A DNA stretch of 64,000 nt, from positions 1-64,000 of the forward strand of contig JBCDLI010000004.1 in the NCBI GenBank assembly GCA_038745535.1. The letters run 5' to 3'. This document shows, in pieces, positions 8,407-16,818 of the stretch. The translations under genes were made by a program, and so were the position numbers. Below the pieces are notes generated by a model that saw only the letters and a list, made by a program, of their open reading frames with translations, was not told the origin of the DNA and did not search any database. Source of the DNA: JBCDLI01 sp038745535. GTDB taxonomy: Bacteria > Pseudomonadota > Alphaproteobacteria > Rhizobiales > Rhizobiaceae. The stretch's first letter is position 1; every line of letters starts with the position of its first letter.

Positions 8407-9513
8407 TTAGTCCCTGCCCAGAAAATCTTTGAGGCTGTCGATCACGCCCTGGTTTGCTTCCGCCGTGCCGATACTCATGCGTAGGGCTGCCGGAAGACCG
8501 TATCCTTTGACCGCGCGCAGCACGTAGCCCCGGTTTGTCAGGAAAGTATCTGCAGCGGCTGCCCGATCGGCATCCTCAAAATGGATGAGCACGAAGTTGC
8601 CAACGCTTGGCGTGACTTTCAGGCCCAGTGCTGTCAGTTCGTCGGTCACTCGAACCAGCCAGTCATTGTTATGGTTGACGGCCCGATCAATGTGATCCCG
8701 GTCCGCGATTGCCGCCGCGCCAGCTGCGATGGCAGGGGCATTCACGTTGAACGGACCACGCACGCGATTGATCGCGTCAACGATTTCCAGCGGGCCGTAA
8801 AGCCAGCCAAGCCGAAGAGCCGCCAGACCGTGGATTTTGGAAAACGTGCGCGTCATCACGACATTCCGATTTTGCGAAACCAGTTCGATGCCGGAAGAGT
8901 AGTCGTTGCGCTTAACGTATTCTGCGTAGGCTGCATCAATCACGAGCAGTACGTTTTCGGGCAGCCCTGCATGAAGACGACGGACCTCATCGTCTGGCAA
9001 ATAGGTTCCGGTTGGATTGTTCGGATTGGCGAGAAACACGATCCGCGTGCGGGGTGTCACTGCCGCTAAAATAGCATCAACGTTCGCGCGGTGATCAGTT
9101 TCTTTAACCACGATCGGGACGCCACCGGCGGCGAGGATCTGGATTTTGTAGACCAGAAACCCGTGCTCGGTGAAAATACCCTCATCACCGGGTGAAAGGT
9201 AGATGTTTGCCAAAAGGCCGAGAAGCTCGTCAGAGCCGTTAGAGCAAACGAGATTGTCCTTGTTCAGGCCGTGGGCTTTCGCAATTGCCTCGCGCAGCGC
9301 TGTTGCCCGGCCGTCTGGATAGACTTCCAAATTTTGCGCGGCTTCGCGATAGGCTTCAAGCGCCGCAGGGCTTGGGCCAAGTGGCGTCTCATTCGACGAC
9401 AGCTTGTGAAGCTTCACGCCTTCCGGTGCGGTGTCCTTACCCGGCACATAGGCGGCAATATCCATTACGCCTGACTTTGGTGCTGGAATTTCAGTTCTTG
9501 GCGATGCTTCCAT
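8407..9513 (-). CDS. hisC: Histidinol-phosphate aminotransferase
   Basis: A 368-residue PLP-dependent fold-type I aminotransferase. It shows KLSSNETPLGPSP near the N-terminus, NPNNPTGTYLP, DAAYAEYV, and the PLP-lysine stretch TRTFSKIHGLAALRLGW. It transfers the amino group between glutamate and imidazole acetol phosphate in histidine synthesis. In Alphaproteobacteria these enzymes often also serve aromatic transamination, which fits its operon with tyrA. I start at ATG 9513; the GTG at 9564 would add 17 unconserved residues. The 144 bases upstream, to the methyltransferase stop, hold only a small GC hairpin and no clear leader peptide. Confidence 0.9.
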   Translation of the reverse strand: MEASPRTEIPAPKSGVMDIAAYVPGKDTAPEGVKLHKLSSNETPLGPSPAALEAYREAAQNLEVYPDGRATALREAIAKAHGLNKDNLVCSNGSDELLGLLANIYLSPGDEGIFTEHGFLVYKIQILAAGGVPIVVKETDHRANVDAILAAVTPRTRIVFLANPNNPTGTYLPDDEVRRLHAGLPENVLLVIDAAYAEYVKRNDYSSGIELVSQNRNVVMTRTFSKIHGLAALRLGWLYGPLEIVDAINRVRGPFNVNAPAIAAGAAAIADRDHIDRAVNHNNDWLVRVTDELTALGLKVTPSVGNFVLIHFEDADRAAAADTFLTNRGYVLRAVKGYGLPAALRMSIGTAEANQGVIDSLKDFLGRD

Positions 9514-9657
9514 GAGGCTTACGCAAACATTTTCGTTTCGATTTTCGGCGGGATAGCCGCCCACTGGCTAAATGTCGATAATCTCCAATGGTGACTTTTA
9601 GTCCGTTTCCGTTCTGAGAAGCGTCGACGGACTTGCCGATTACACAGGAAAGCGTAA

Positions 9658-10413
9658 TCAGGCTTGCTTACGTCCATTGCCCGCCATGCCAGCGGCTGGT
9701 TGCGGGGCGAGCGCGGGAACAAAAACGCGCCGCGATTGCCGTTCCGCGACAGGAAGCCCCTGATACATTCGTTTCTGCGCAGCAACGACCAGCACACCGC
9801 CGAAAACAGGCAGATATTTGCGACCCCAACGTTCAATCGCCATGGAAAACTTGGTCGTTAGCCGCTTTTCGCTTGGCGGAAACATCAGCGCCTCGGTGTC
9901 GCCCGTGGGCGTGAAGTTCGTGTCGCGCAGGTAACGCATCAATTGTGAGTGAGAAAATGGCCGACCGTCGCCAAATGGCGTGTGTTCAAATCGGGCCCAG
10001 ACACCGCGTCGATTGGGGACGACCATCACGAGCGTTCCGTTCGGTGCCAGTACGCGCCACATCTCCATCAAAGTTTCGCGCGGATTTTCCGAATGCTCCA
10101 AGCAGTGGGTCATCAAGATGCGGTCTACCGCGCTATCGGGCAGCGGCAGTTCCTCATCAAACACCAGCGCTGTACGCGACCCGCCCTCACGCGGCCACCG
10201 TGCGGCACCTTGGGCAGCGGGCATAAAGCTGATTGTGCATTCGGTATCGGGTTCAAATCGCGGCAGCCAAGGCTTGGTGTAACCAATACCGAGAAGTCGT
10301 TCGTTCGGCAGGGGTCGCCATAGGGAGGACAGCGCCATCGTGATCGCATGCCCGACGCGCTGGCCAAGTTTGGAGTGATAAAACCCGCGCAATTCAACAA
10401 TGTCTGTGTGCAT
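9658..10413 (-). CDS. SAM-dependent methyltransferase (class I)
   Basis: A 251-residue protein with a class I methyltransferase core of the Methyltransf_11 type. The acidic ends of the SAM site are replaced in part, but the DRILMTHCLEH segment and the post-motif PNGTLVMVVPNRRG strand are clear. The last 35 residues are a basic, alanine/proline-rich tail. Alphaproteobacterial relatives are commonly found beside the glyoxalase II gene; here the neighbour on the other side is a cupin gene read divergently. The substrate cannot be told from sequence. Confidence 0.75.
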   Translation of the reverse strand: MHTDIVELRGFYHSKLGQRVGHAITMALSSLWRPLPNERLLGIGYTKPWLPRFEPDTECTISFMPAAQGAARWPREGGSRTALVFDEELPLPDSAVDRILMTHCLEHSENPRETLMEMWRVLAPNGTLVMVVPNRRGVWARFEHTPFGDGRPFSHSQLMRYLRDTNFTPTGDTEALMFPPSEKRLTTKFSMAIERWGRKYLPVFGGVLVVAAQKRMYQGLPVAERQSRRVFVPALAPQPAAGMAGNGRKQA

Positions 10414-10511
10414 GTGCGTCTAGGCCCCAACGATTGGTGTCACACGAGCTGAAATTCGCTAACAACTCTTCTAGTGCAAATAGTCCGGTCGACTTGGATT
10501 TGGAGAGCGTC

Positions 10512-10946
10512 ATGAATGCGAGCGATGTCCGAAAGATGTTGAATATGAAGCCGCATCCGGAGGGTGGCTGGTATGCGGAGACATTTCGCGATGATGCCGA
10601 AAACAAGGAGGGTCGGGCGGCGTCCACGGCGATTTATTTCCTGTTGGATGTGGGCGATGTGTCCGAATGGCATCGTGTGACGGACGCCGCCGAGGTCTGG
10701 CACTATTATGCCGGTGCGCCATTGTCCCTGACGCTTTCGCCCAACGGTCATGACGCCGAAGCCCTTCGTCTGGGTCCTGATCTTTTAGCAGGTCAAAAGC
10801 CGCAAATCGTTGTTCCGGCAAACTGGTGGCAGACCGCGGTCTCCATGGGTGAATGGACACTTGTGGGATGCACCGTTGCGCCGGGCTTTGAGTTTGCGTC
10901 CTTCGAGATGGCCCCACCGAACTGGCGTCCTACACCGCGGACTTAG
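10512..10946 (+). CDS. Cupin superfamily protein, DUF985 family
   Basis: A 144-residue single-domain cupin. It carries the DUF985 pattern: HPEGGWYAETFR near the N-terminus, then AIYFLL, SEWHRV and EVWHYYAG, with the histidines of a likely metal or ligand pocket, and WWQTAVSMGEWTLVGCTVAPGFEF at the C-terminal side. The ATG at 10512 is preceded by GGAGAG and fits the family length; an upstream in-frame extension is unconserved. It is divergent from the methyltransferase and meets the DMT transporter tail to tail, overlapping by four bases. The enzymatic role is unknown. Confidence 0.82.
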   Translation: MNASDVRKMLNMKPHPEGGWYAETFRDDAENKEGRAASTAIYFLLDVGDVSEWHRVTDAAEVWHYYAGAPLSLTLSPNGHDAEALRLGPDLLAGQKPQIVVPANWWQTAVSMGEWTLVGCTVAPGFEFASFEMAPPNWRPTPRT

Positions 10947-11827
10947 GTCTTCCTGATCAGATCCTTCGCAGCAAGCAACGCGCCAAAGGTGATCAGCAGG
11001 CAGGCAAGTGCGATCTGCATAGTGAGGTCTGTACGGCCCGCTGCAATCAGAAAAATGGAAGAAAGAAGCGGTGCGCCGTAACTTGCAGCCCCAATGACGG
11101 CAATGTGGCCGCGCTTCATGCCGACGTCCCAAGCAAAGAAGGCCGCGCCGACCGGCAACAGACCGAGAAGCATCACGGCGACCCATTCGATTGCGCCGCC
11201 GGGGATCTTTGTCGGTTCTGCTGCAATGTGGATCACGCTGCAGCCGATGGCAGAGAGTAGACAATACCACGCCACCGCGAAGGTCGGCACGCGGGAAAAT
11301 TTCCGCGACAGCAGTGAATAGGCTGTCCACGTAAAAGCTGCCGCCAGCGCAACGCCATACCCGAATGCGTGTTCGCTCTGGGCCGAAAAACCGCTGCCAC
11401 CGCCGATGATAAGCCCGCAGCCAGCAAAGCCAATAGCCGCGCCAATCACGTGATGCGAGCGCAAGGTCTCACCGGGGAGCAATGCACTCCCGACGACGAT
11501 CATGAGTGGCCACAAATATGCGATAAGGCTCGCCTCAATCGCAGGCGCGTTCTTCAGTGCGGTGAAATAAAGCGCGTGATATCCGGCTAATCCCAGCGCG
11601 CCCGCTGCTACCACTCTAACGGACAGGCTTTTTACTTCCGTAATCGCCCGGCGGTCGAGCGCGAAGCATACAATCGCACCAATTGCGAAGCTCATCGCCG
11701 CCAGCTGAAACGGCGGAATTTCGCCGCTCAGATCTGTGAGCAATGCCAGAAGACCCCACATCGCGATGGCAGCACCGCCGAATAGCGTTGCCTGCACTGA
11801 CGGCTGTTTTTCGGTTTTTTGTGCCAT
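10943..11827 (-). CDS. EamA/DMT-superfamily permease
   Basis: A 294-residue integral membrane protein with about ten hydrophobic segments and two EamA repeats (roughly residues 10-140 and 155-285), typical of drug/metabolite exporters of the RhaT/YdcZ kind. Start at ATG 11827 (MAQKTEKQPS); the longer frame adds an unlikely soluble leader. The substrate is unknown; relatives export amino acids or metabolites. It lies 35 bases downstream of the DUF3108 gene on the same strand. Confidence 0.85.
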   Translation of the reverse strand: MAQKTEKQPSVQATLFGGAAIAMWGLLALLTDLSGEIPPFQLAAMSFAIGAIVCFALDRRAITEVKSLSVRVVAAGALGLAGYHALYFTALKNAPAIEASLIAYLWPLMIVVGSALLPGETLRSHHVIGAAIGFAGCGLIIGGGSGFSAQSEHAFGYGVALAAAFTWTAYSLLSRKFSRVPTFAVAWYCLLSAIGCSVIHIAAEPTKIPGGAIEWVAVMLLGLLPVGAAFFAWDVGMKRGHIAVIGAASYGAPLLSSIFLIAAGRTDLTMQIALACLLITFGALLAAKDLIRKT

Positions 11828-11862
11828 GACGTCGATGTCAGTGGCGGTTGGGGATAAAAATA

Positions 11863-12666
11863 TCAACCGTCAGCTTGGAAGCGCACTGCACGCACAGCGA
11901 TTTCACCAATTCGCGTTTGTGCTTTTGCTGTCACAGGCGCATAGAGGCCCGTGTCGCCGACCTGAGCAAATGAAATTTCGATGCGCGATCTGTCCCGCAT
12001 GAACTTCACGTCTTTCTTTTCAGACTGATAGCCGGAGACCGGAATGAACTTGGCACGGCAGGTGACCGCGTCACCGCTGAAGCCGTCGGTTGAAAACGGT
12101 ATCGTGCGAACGAACGAAAGCTGGTAGTCTGCGCGCATCACACCGTCGAAGGATCTGATCCTTCTATTACAGACGTCCCGTGGTCCGCTTGCGGGGATAA
12201 GGAGGGCCGTGAGGGGATCAAGCGTGTTGTTGATCGCGCCCGGTTTGTGCGCGACCCAGTCTTTGCGCTTTTCGCGGCGTTTTCGGTCGGGTTGATTGAC
12301 GGCTGAGGTCATGCGGCTGCCGGAGTACTTCACAGTGGTACGCTTCTGTTTGTCTCCTTCGGCGTAGCGGACGTCATATACGCGGGTTTGCATGGATGAG
12401 TTAGAGCGGGAACCATCAACATTTATGGTTCCACTCATCGACGAGAATAGACTTGCAAGGCCTGCGGCCCTCATGCTGCCGTTGATCGTAAACCTGTCTT
12501 CGGAAATCTGCGTGTTGAAAGACGAGCGGCCAATCCTCAGGCCAATTGCAGAGATCACATATTCAGAGCTATAGGAGCGGGTCTCGTTCGCTGCGGCGGT
12601 CTGTACGTTTGCTCCCAGAAGAAGAGGCAGGGCAATAGCCGCCCCGAAAAGGCTTTTCACAGGCAT
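11863..12666 (-). CDS. DUF3108 periplasmic protein
   Basis: A 267-residue exported protein with a signal peptide (MPVKSLFGAAIALPLLLGANVQTAAA). The mature part is a beta-rich DUF3108 domain, starting with YVISAIGLRIGRSSF. It has a pair of cysteines around residues 166 and 203 that could form a disulfide. DUF3108 proteins are envelope proteins of unknown biochemical role, common in Alphaproteobacteria, and in rhizobia they are often divergent from rpmB as here. No enzyme motif was seen. Confidence 0.8.
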   Translation of the reverse strand: MPVKSLFGAAIALPLLLGANVQTAAANETRSYSSEYVISAIGLRIGRSSFNTQISEDRFTINGSMRAAGLASLFSSMSGTINVDGSRSNSSMQTRVYDVRYAEGDKQKRTTVKYSGSRMTSAVNQPDRKRREKRKDWVAHKPGAINNTLDPLTALLIPASGPRDVCNRRIRSFDGVMRADYQLSFVRTIPFSTDGFSGDAVTCRAKFIPVSGYQSEKKDVKFMRDRSRIEISFAQVGDTGLYAPVTAKAQTRIGEIAVRAVRFQADG

Positions 12667-12833
12667 ATTTTCGTTTCCATTTTGCGTCCCTCGGTGCTTT
12701 TCCTATTCAATCGTGACATCATTTGGATCACCGATGGTTGACGCTCGCGGCTGTTGGAATTAGACGATGCGGATCGCAGCGCCGAATAAATCCGTGCGCG
12801 CCCATAAATTCATATCGCCTGAGGAATTAGATC

Positions 12834-13121
12834 ATGTCTCGAACATGCGAGTTGACCACGAAATCTGTGATGTCCGGTAACAATGTGAGCCACGCCAACA
12901 ACAAGACGCGCCGTCGCTTTCTGCCAAACCTTTGCAATGTCTCTTTGATTTCTGAAACGCTCGACGAAACTTTTAAGATGCGAATTTCGACGTCTGCACT
13001 GCGTACAGTCGAGCATCGCGGTGGCCTCGACGCTTTTTTGGCAAAAGCGAAGAACGACGAACTTTCGCCAAAGGCTCGCAAGATTAAAAAGCGCATCGCT
13101 GACTCTACAGCAGCCGCCTAG
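12834..13121 (+). CDS. rpmB: 50S ribosomal protein L28
   Basis: A 95-residue basic protein with the full L28 pattern: MSRTCELTTKSVMSGNNVSHANNKTRRRFLPNL split across the N-terminal half, then SLISETL, RISTSALRTVEHRGGLD and a lysine-rich C-terminus. It belongs to the large ribosomal subunit. It is divergent from the DUF3108 gene across a 167-base region that must hold both promoters, and is followed by yhhQ 67 bases later. Confidence 0.96.
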   Translation: MSRTCELTTKSVMSGNNVSHANNKTRRRFLPNLCNVSLISETLDETFKMRISTSALRTVEHRGGLDAFLAKAKNDELSPKARKIKKRIADSTAAA

Positions 13122-13140
13122 ACTCGCCTAGAAATTTATT

Positions 13141-13162
13141 CGCGCAGCTATGGTGCTGCGCG
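13141..13162 (+). repeat. Perfect 8-bp inverted repeat between rpmB and yhhQ
   Basis: CGCGCAGC, a six-base TATGGT loop, then GCTGCGCG. It forms a strong stem directly abutting the candidate riboswitch. No T-run follows, so a classical intrinsic terminator is not supported. It may be an mRNA-processing or stability element, or part of the riboswitch folding platform. Confidence 0.7.
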
Positions 13163-13195
13163 CTGGTGGCATAACCCAGGATAAAAAAATGCAGG
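13163..13195 (+). promoter_or_regulatory. Candidate preQ1-I-like riboswitch overlapping the yhhQ start codon
   Basis: CTGG (13163-13166) pairs with CCAG (13176-13179). The loop ends in TAACCC, the tail is A-rich (13181-13189), and loop bases GCAT (13169-13172) can pair with ATGC (13189-13192), an H-type pseudoknot that contains the start codon. From memory, the order hairpin, C-containing loop, A-rich tail and pseudoknot, and much of the actual sequence, follows the Thermoanaerobacter type II preQ1-I riboswitch. The AGG of the ribosome site lies at the end of the stem. The stem is only 4 bp and the usual G-C closing pair is replaced, so this is a candidate, supported by the gene it precedes. 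Confidence 0.55.
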
Positions 13196-13872
13196 CTCAA
13201 GCAAAAACCTCATTGACCCAAATGGCGGGGTTCGTCGCGCTTATGTGCGCCGTCGTCGCCCTATCAAATTACCTCGTCCAATCCGGCGAGAATGGACCGT
13301 TGTTTCCAGTGAATTTTCAGTTAGGTCCAATCAACCTAGCTGACCTTTTGACGTGGGCGGCTTTCACCTATCCGGTCGCATTTTTCGTCACCGATCTGAC
13401 AAATCGCCGTTTTGGCCCTCGGCAAGCGCACATTGTCGTGCTTGCTGGCTTTGCGCTCGCGGTGGTGCTCTCGATCTGGTTGGCAACGCCGCGGATCGCC
13501 ATCGCGTCCGGAACGGCTTTCCTCGTCGCGCAACTCCTTGATGTGAGCATTTTTAACCGCATGCGGCGTCGTACGTGGTGGAAAGCGCCTTTAATTTCCT
13601 CGATCATCGGATCGTTGATAGACACGCTTATCTTTTTCACGCTCGCGCTTGCTCCGTTTTTTTCAGGCATCGATCTTTTCTTCGGCATGGAAGATGGGTC
13701 TCTCGGGTTCGCGGTGCCGTTTCTGACTTTTGGGCCGGAGGTGCCACTTTGGGCATCGCTGGCTTTCGGGGACTTCTGCGTGAAGATTGTCGTCGGGCTC
13801 GCCATGCTAATCCCATACGGCGTACTGTTGCGCGTCAGTTCACCGGCGTGGGAACAGGGTCAACGAGCCTGA
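13189..13872 (+). CDS. yhhQ: Queuosine precursor transporter (VUT family)
   Basis: A 227-residue membrane protein of COG1738/VUT family with about six membrane segments. YhhQ imports queuosine precursors preQ0 and preQ1. Family features include NFQLGPINLADLLTWAAFTYPVAFFVTD and the following TNRRFGPRQA loop. The ATG at 13189 is chosen because AGG lies 8 bases upstream; the ATG at 13150 lies in a hairpin loop with no ribosome site. Its last 38 bases overlap the 3' end of the convergent esterase gene. The candidate preQ1-type riboswitch at its start fits its transport substrate. Confidence 0.88.
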   Translation: MQAQAKTSLTQMAGFVALMCAVVALSNYLVQSGENGPLFPVNFQLGPINLADLLTWAAFTYPVAFFVTDLTNRRFGPRQAHIVVLAGFALAVVLSIWLATPRIAIASGTAFLVAQLLDVSIFNRMRRRTWWKAPLISSIIGSLIDTLIFFTLALAPFFSGIDLFFGMEDGSLGFAVPFLTFGPEVPLWASLAFGDFCVKIVVGLAMLIPYGVLLRVSSPAWEQGQRA

Positions 13873-14878
13873 ATTCGACAATCAGATTGCGTTGCAGCAA
13901 CGAGTGGTTGTCATCGGAAACTAGGGTGAGCCGAGGAACGCCATCGGGGTCCATGGTGACTTCCAACCCTTCCATATTGTCGATTTGATAGGAGAGGTCA
14001 GCCTCAAGGATGATCTCGCCATCCACTGTCGCGCCCGGTAAAATGTCTTCCGGCTGAATTTCGCGCATGCGGGTCGAAACTCCGTCTGTAATTCGGAAGC
14101 GCCGTTCCAAGATCAACAGTTGACCCGTTGGAAGGAAGGCTGCGTCGGTCACGTCGAACGCATCTGTTCGCCTGACCGAAAACTCAAAACTGGATTTGTC
14201 CTCGTTCAGCACAAAGGCCATTATATTCCGGTTTGCATCGAGGCTTTTCTCGCTCACACCGACTATTCGGCCATCGAATACGCTGTCTGCAGGACCAACG
14301 GCAATAGCCTCGAAACCACGATTGTGGCGCAATTCGAACATGGGAACTGGCGGCTCTTGAATGCGGAACGGTGCAAGTTCCCCAATCCGGTTTTCGGTGA
14401 ACCACGCCAGCCGGTGCAACCTCTCAAAGGAAACAAGTAGATCGCCATTGGGGAAACGCGCGATTCCCTCCGCGTCGCTGCCCCATTTATTGGTGGGTAC
14501 GTTGTGGTTCTCATCGAGCATGGGCCGCATCACTTCATCTTGGATGCCCATGAGTTCGTTGGTGGCGGGATCGCGCTGCAGTTTTCCAGTCAGCCAAAAA
14601 CCGGTGTCGGCAATTGCAGTAAACGCGGCTTGATCGGGTTCGATCGCGATGCCCGACAGCGCGCCAAAATGTTGCTGGCGCGAGGTCATCTCCAAGCCGC
14701 CCGCGAACTCCAATCGACCAAAGCGCTGTTTGTCTGAACCGATTTTGAAATTCTCTATTTTGCGAAGCTCAATGGGGGTGGGAAAGACGTTTTGGTCGGC
14801 GGAAGCTGCGCTGAAAACTGCGAATAAGGCAGACGATGCAGCAAGCACGCACCGTCGCAATGACTTTCGAACCGTCAC
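13835..14878 (-). CDS. Exported esterase-like activity of phytase family protein
   Basis: A 347-residue protein with a signal peptide (basic start, then AASSALFAVFSAASA) and a beta-propeller-like domain of the family named esterase-like activity of phytase (PF13449). Visible family segments are GALSGIAIEPDQAAFTAIADTG, NKWGSDAEGIAR, GFEAIAVGP and QIDNMEGLEVTMD. The function in bacteria is not settled. The gene overlaps cobT by four bases on the same strand and runs 38 bases into the end of the convergent yhhQ. Confidence 0.8.
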   Translation of the reverse strand: MTVRKSLRRCVLAASSALFAVFSAASADQNVFPTPIELRKIENFKIGSDKQRFGRLEFAGGLEMTSRQQHFGALSGIAIEPDQAAFTAIADTGFWLTGKLQRDPATNELMGIQDEVMRPMLDENHNVPTNKWGSDAEGIARFPNGDLLVSFERLHRLAWFTENRIGELAPFRIQEPPVPMFELRHNRGFEAIAVGPADSVFDGRIVGVSEKSLDANRNIMAFVLNEDKSSFEFSVRRTDAFDVTDAAFLPTGQLLILERRFRITDGVSTRMREIQPEDILPGATVDGEIILEADLSYQIDNMEGLEVTMDPDGVPRLTLVSDDNHSLLQRNLIVEFRLVDPVPTPVN

Positions 14879-16806
14879 GCGGATCGTCTCAAGCGCTGTG
14901 GGCGAGATGATTTCGCTGTGTCTTTCCCACGCTCCTCAAATAGTGCCGCAAGCTGGTCGGTGATTGCGCCCGCAAGCTCTTCGGCATCGACAATTGTCAC
15001 CGCACGGCGATAGTAGCGCGTCACGTCGTGGCCAATGCCGATGGCGAGCAGTTCAACCTCTGAACGCGTTTCAATCTCTTCAATGACGGCGCGGAGGTGT
15101 TTTTCGAGATAATTGCCTGCATTGACCGAGAGTGTCGAATCATCAACGGGCGCGCCATCGGAAATCATCATCATGATCTTGCGCTGTTCAGGCCGCGCCA
15201 TGATCCTTCGGAATGCCCATGTCAGCGCTTCGCCGTCGATGTTCTCTTTCAACAGACCTTCGCGCATCATCAAACCGAGATTGTTTCGCGAACGACGCCA
15301 AGGCGCGTCGGCAGATTTGTAGATGATGTGGCGAATGTCGTTGAGGCGACCGGGCTCGGGCGGCTTGCTGCCTTTCAGCCACGCCTCGCGCGATTGGCCG
15401 CCTTTCCACGCGCGCGTGGTGAAGCCCAAAATTTCCACTTTTACGCCGCAGCGTTCCAACGTTCGGGCCAGAATGTCTGCGCAGATGGCCGCGACCGTGA
15501 TCGGACGCCCACGCATGGAACCTGAATTGTCCAGTACGAGCGTCACGACCGTGTCGCGGAAATTTGTATCGCGCTCACGCTTGAACGACAACGCACCAAA
15601 CCCGCCATTCATCTCTTCCATGATGATGCGTGGGAGACGCGCTGGATCGAGGTAGCCTTCCTCTAGATCGAAATCCCACGACCTGTTTTGCTGCGCCATC
15701 AGTTTTCGCTGCAGACGGTTTGCAAGCCTGCCGACAACGCCCTGCAAATTGGCGAGTTGCTTATCGAGGAAGAAACGTAATCGCTCTAGTTCGGCAGCAT
15801 CGCAGAGTTCTTCGGCGCCAATGATTTCGTCGAACTCCTCGGTGAAAATCTCGTAGTCGATCTCAGAAAGAATATCGCTGTCGGACGGTGCCGGGCGAAT
15901 TGGTTCACCGGGTTCTTCGGCATCCAAATCGAAGTCTTCGTCGAGCTCTTCCGACATCATGTCGCTGACATCGAGTTCGCTGGTGTCGGTATCTTCGTTC
16001 TCTATTGGCTGCTGATCTTCTTCTTGTCTTTCTTCGCCGGACTCCTGCTCGTCCTTGCCGCCGTCGTCATCATTTTCTTCTTCATCGGCTTCCGGGGTTT
16101 CGTCGCGATCTTCTTCCTCGTCTTCGGACCCATCGCCTTCGTACTCTTCGGCCATATCAAGGCTGACCAAGAGATCGCGAACAGCTCGTTGAAACGCAGA
16201 CTGGTCTTCGACGTGTTGGTCCAGCGCGTTCAGTTCGGCCCCGCCCTTCTCGGTAACCCATTCACGCCACAGATCGGCGACCGCAGAGGCGTTTTCGGGC
16301 GTCGCTCGACCGGTCAGTTTTTCGCGAACGATTAAAGCGATCGCTTCTTCGAGCGGCGCGTTTTCTTTCTCCGTAACATTGGCGAGGTTCGAGCGCGCGT
16401 AGCGGTCGTCAATCATCGCCGCCAAGTTGTCGCCAATGCCGGGCATGCGCCGCACGCCAAACGATTCAATTCGAGCTTGTTCGACAGCGTCGTAGACGGC
16501 GCGCGCCTCGTCGCTCGTCGGCATCATCTCAGCGTGGACAGCACGGTCGTGGCAAGCAAGCCGCAGGGCCATCGCATCGCCTATGCCGCGCGTGATCAGG
16601 ACATCGTTTCGCGTTGCGCGCTTCGGTAGGTCCGTCACGCGCGCATGTGTGCCAGCAAATGCAGGGCGGTCATTTGAAAACGACACTTCAAGTGATTGTT
16701 CGCCGGCAATTGCACGCATGCAGCCGGCCATGGCGTGCTTGAAAGGCTCGCTATCGGCCGCTTTTTGTTTAGCGGCTTTCTTGGAGTTGTCGCCGGGACC
16801 TGCCAT
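14875..16806 (-). CDS. cobT: Aerobic cobaltochelatase subunit CobT
   Basis: A 643-residue subunit of the CobN-CobS-CobT chelatase, which inserts cobalt into hydrogenobyrinic acid a,c-diamide with ATP in aerobic B12 synthesis. Residues about 222-300 are an extremely acidic linker (runs of D and E), as usual for CobT. The C-terminal third is a von Willebrand A domain with the metal site D-N-S-G-S. It lies 12 bases downstream of cobS. The large catalytic subunit CobN is not in this window. Confidence 0.95.
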   Translation of the reverse strand: MAGPGDNSKKAAKQKAADSEPFKHAMAGCMRAIAGEQSLEVSFSNDRPAFAGTHARVTDLPKRATRNDVLITRGIGDAMALRLACHDRAVHAEMMPTSDEARAVYDAVEQARIESFGVRRMPGIGDNLAAMIDDRYARSNLANVTEKENAPLEEAIALIVREKLTGRATPENASAVADLWREWVTEKGGAELNALDQHVEDQSAFQRAVRDLLVSLDMAEEYEGDGSEDEEEDRDETPEADEEENDDDGGKDEQESGEERQEEDQQPIENEDTDTSELDVSDMMSEELDEDFDLDAEEPGEPIRPAPSDSDILSEIDYEIFTEEFDEIIGAEELCDAAELERLRFFLDKQLANLQGVVGRLANRLQRKLMAQQNRSWDFDLEEGYLDPARLPRIIMEEMNGGFGALSFKRERDTNFRDTVVTLVLDNSGSMRGRPITVAAICADILARTLERCGVKVEILGFTTRAWKGGQSREAWLKGSKPPEPGRLNDIRHIIYKSADAPWRRSRNNLGLMMREGLLKENIDGEALTWAFRRIMARPEQRKIMMMISDGAPVDDSTLSVNAGNYLEKHLRAVIEEIETRSEVELLAIGIGHDVTRYYRRAVTIVDAEELAGAITDQLAALFEERGKDTAKSSRPQRLRRSA

Positions 16807-16818
16807 CTGCCGTCGCGG

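Noticed and set aside
9550..9567. A GC hairpin before hisC as an attenuator
   Set aside because: There is no T-run and no leader peptide with histidine codons.
10240..10260. GGTTCAAATC as a tRNA T-arm
   Set aside because: It lies inside the methyltransferase gene and has no acceptor or anticodon stem around it.
13141..13162. The 8-bp hairpin as an intrinsic terminator of rpmB
   Set aside because: The stem is perfect but no T-run follows; it is listed instead as an inverted repeat.
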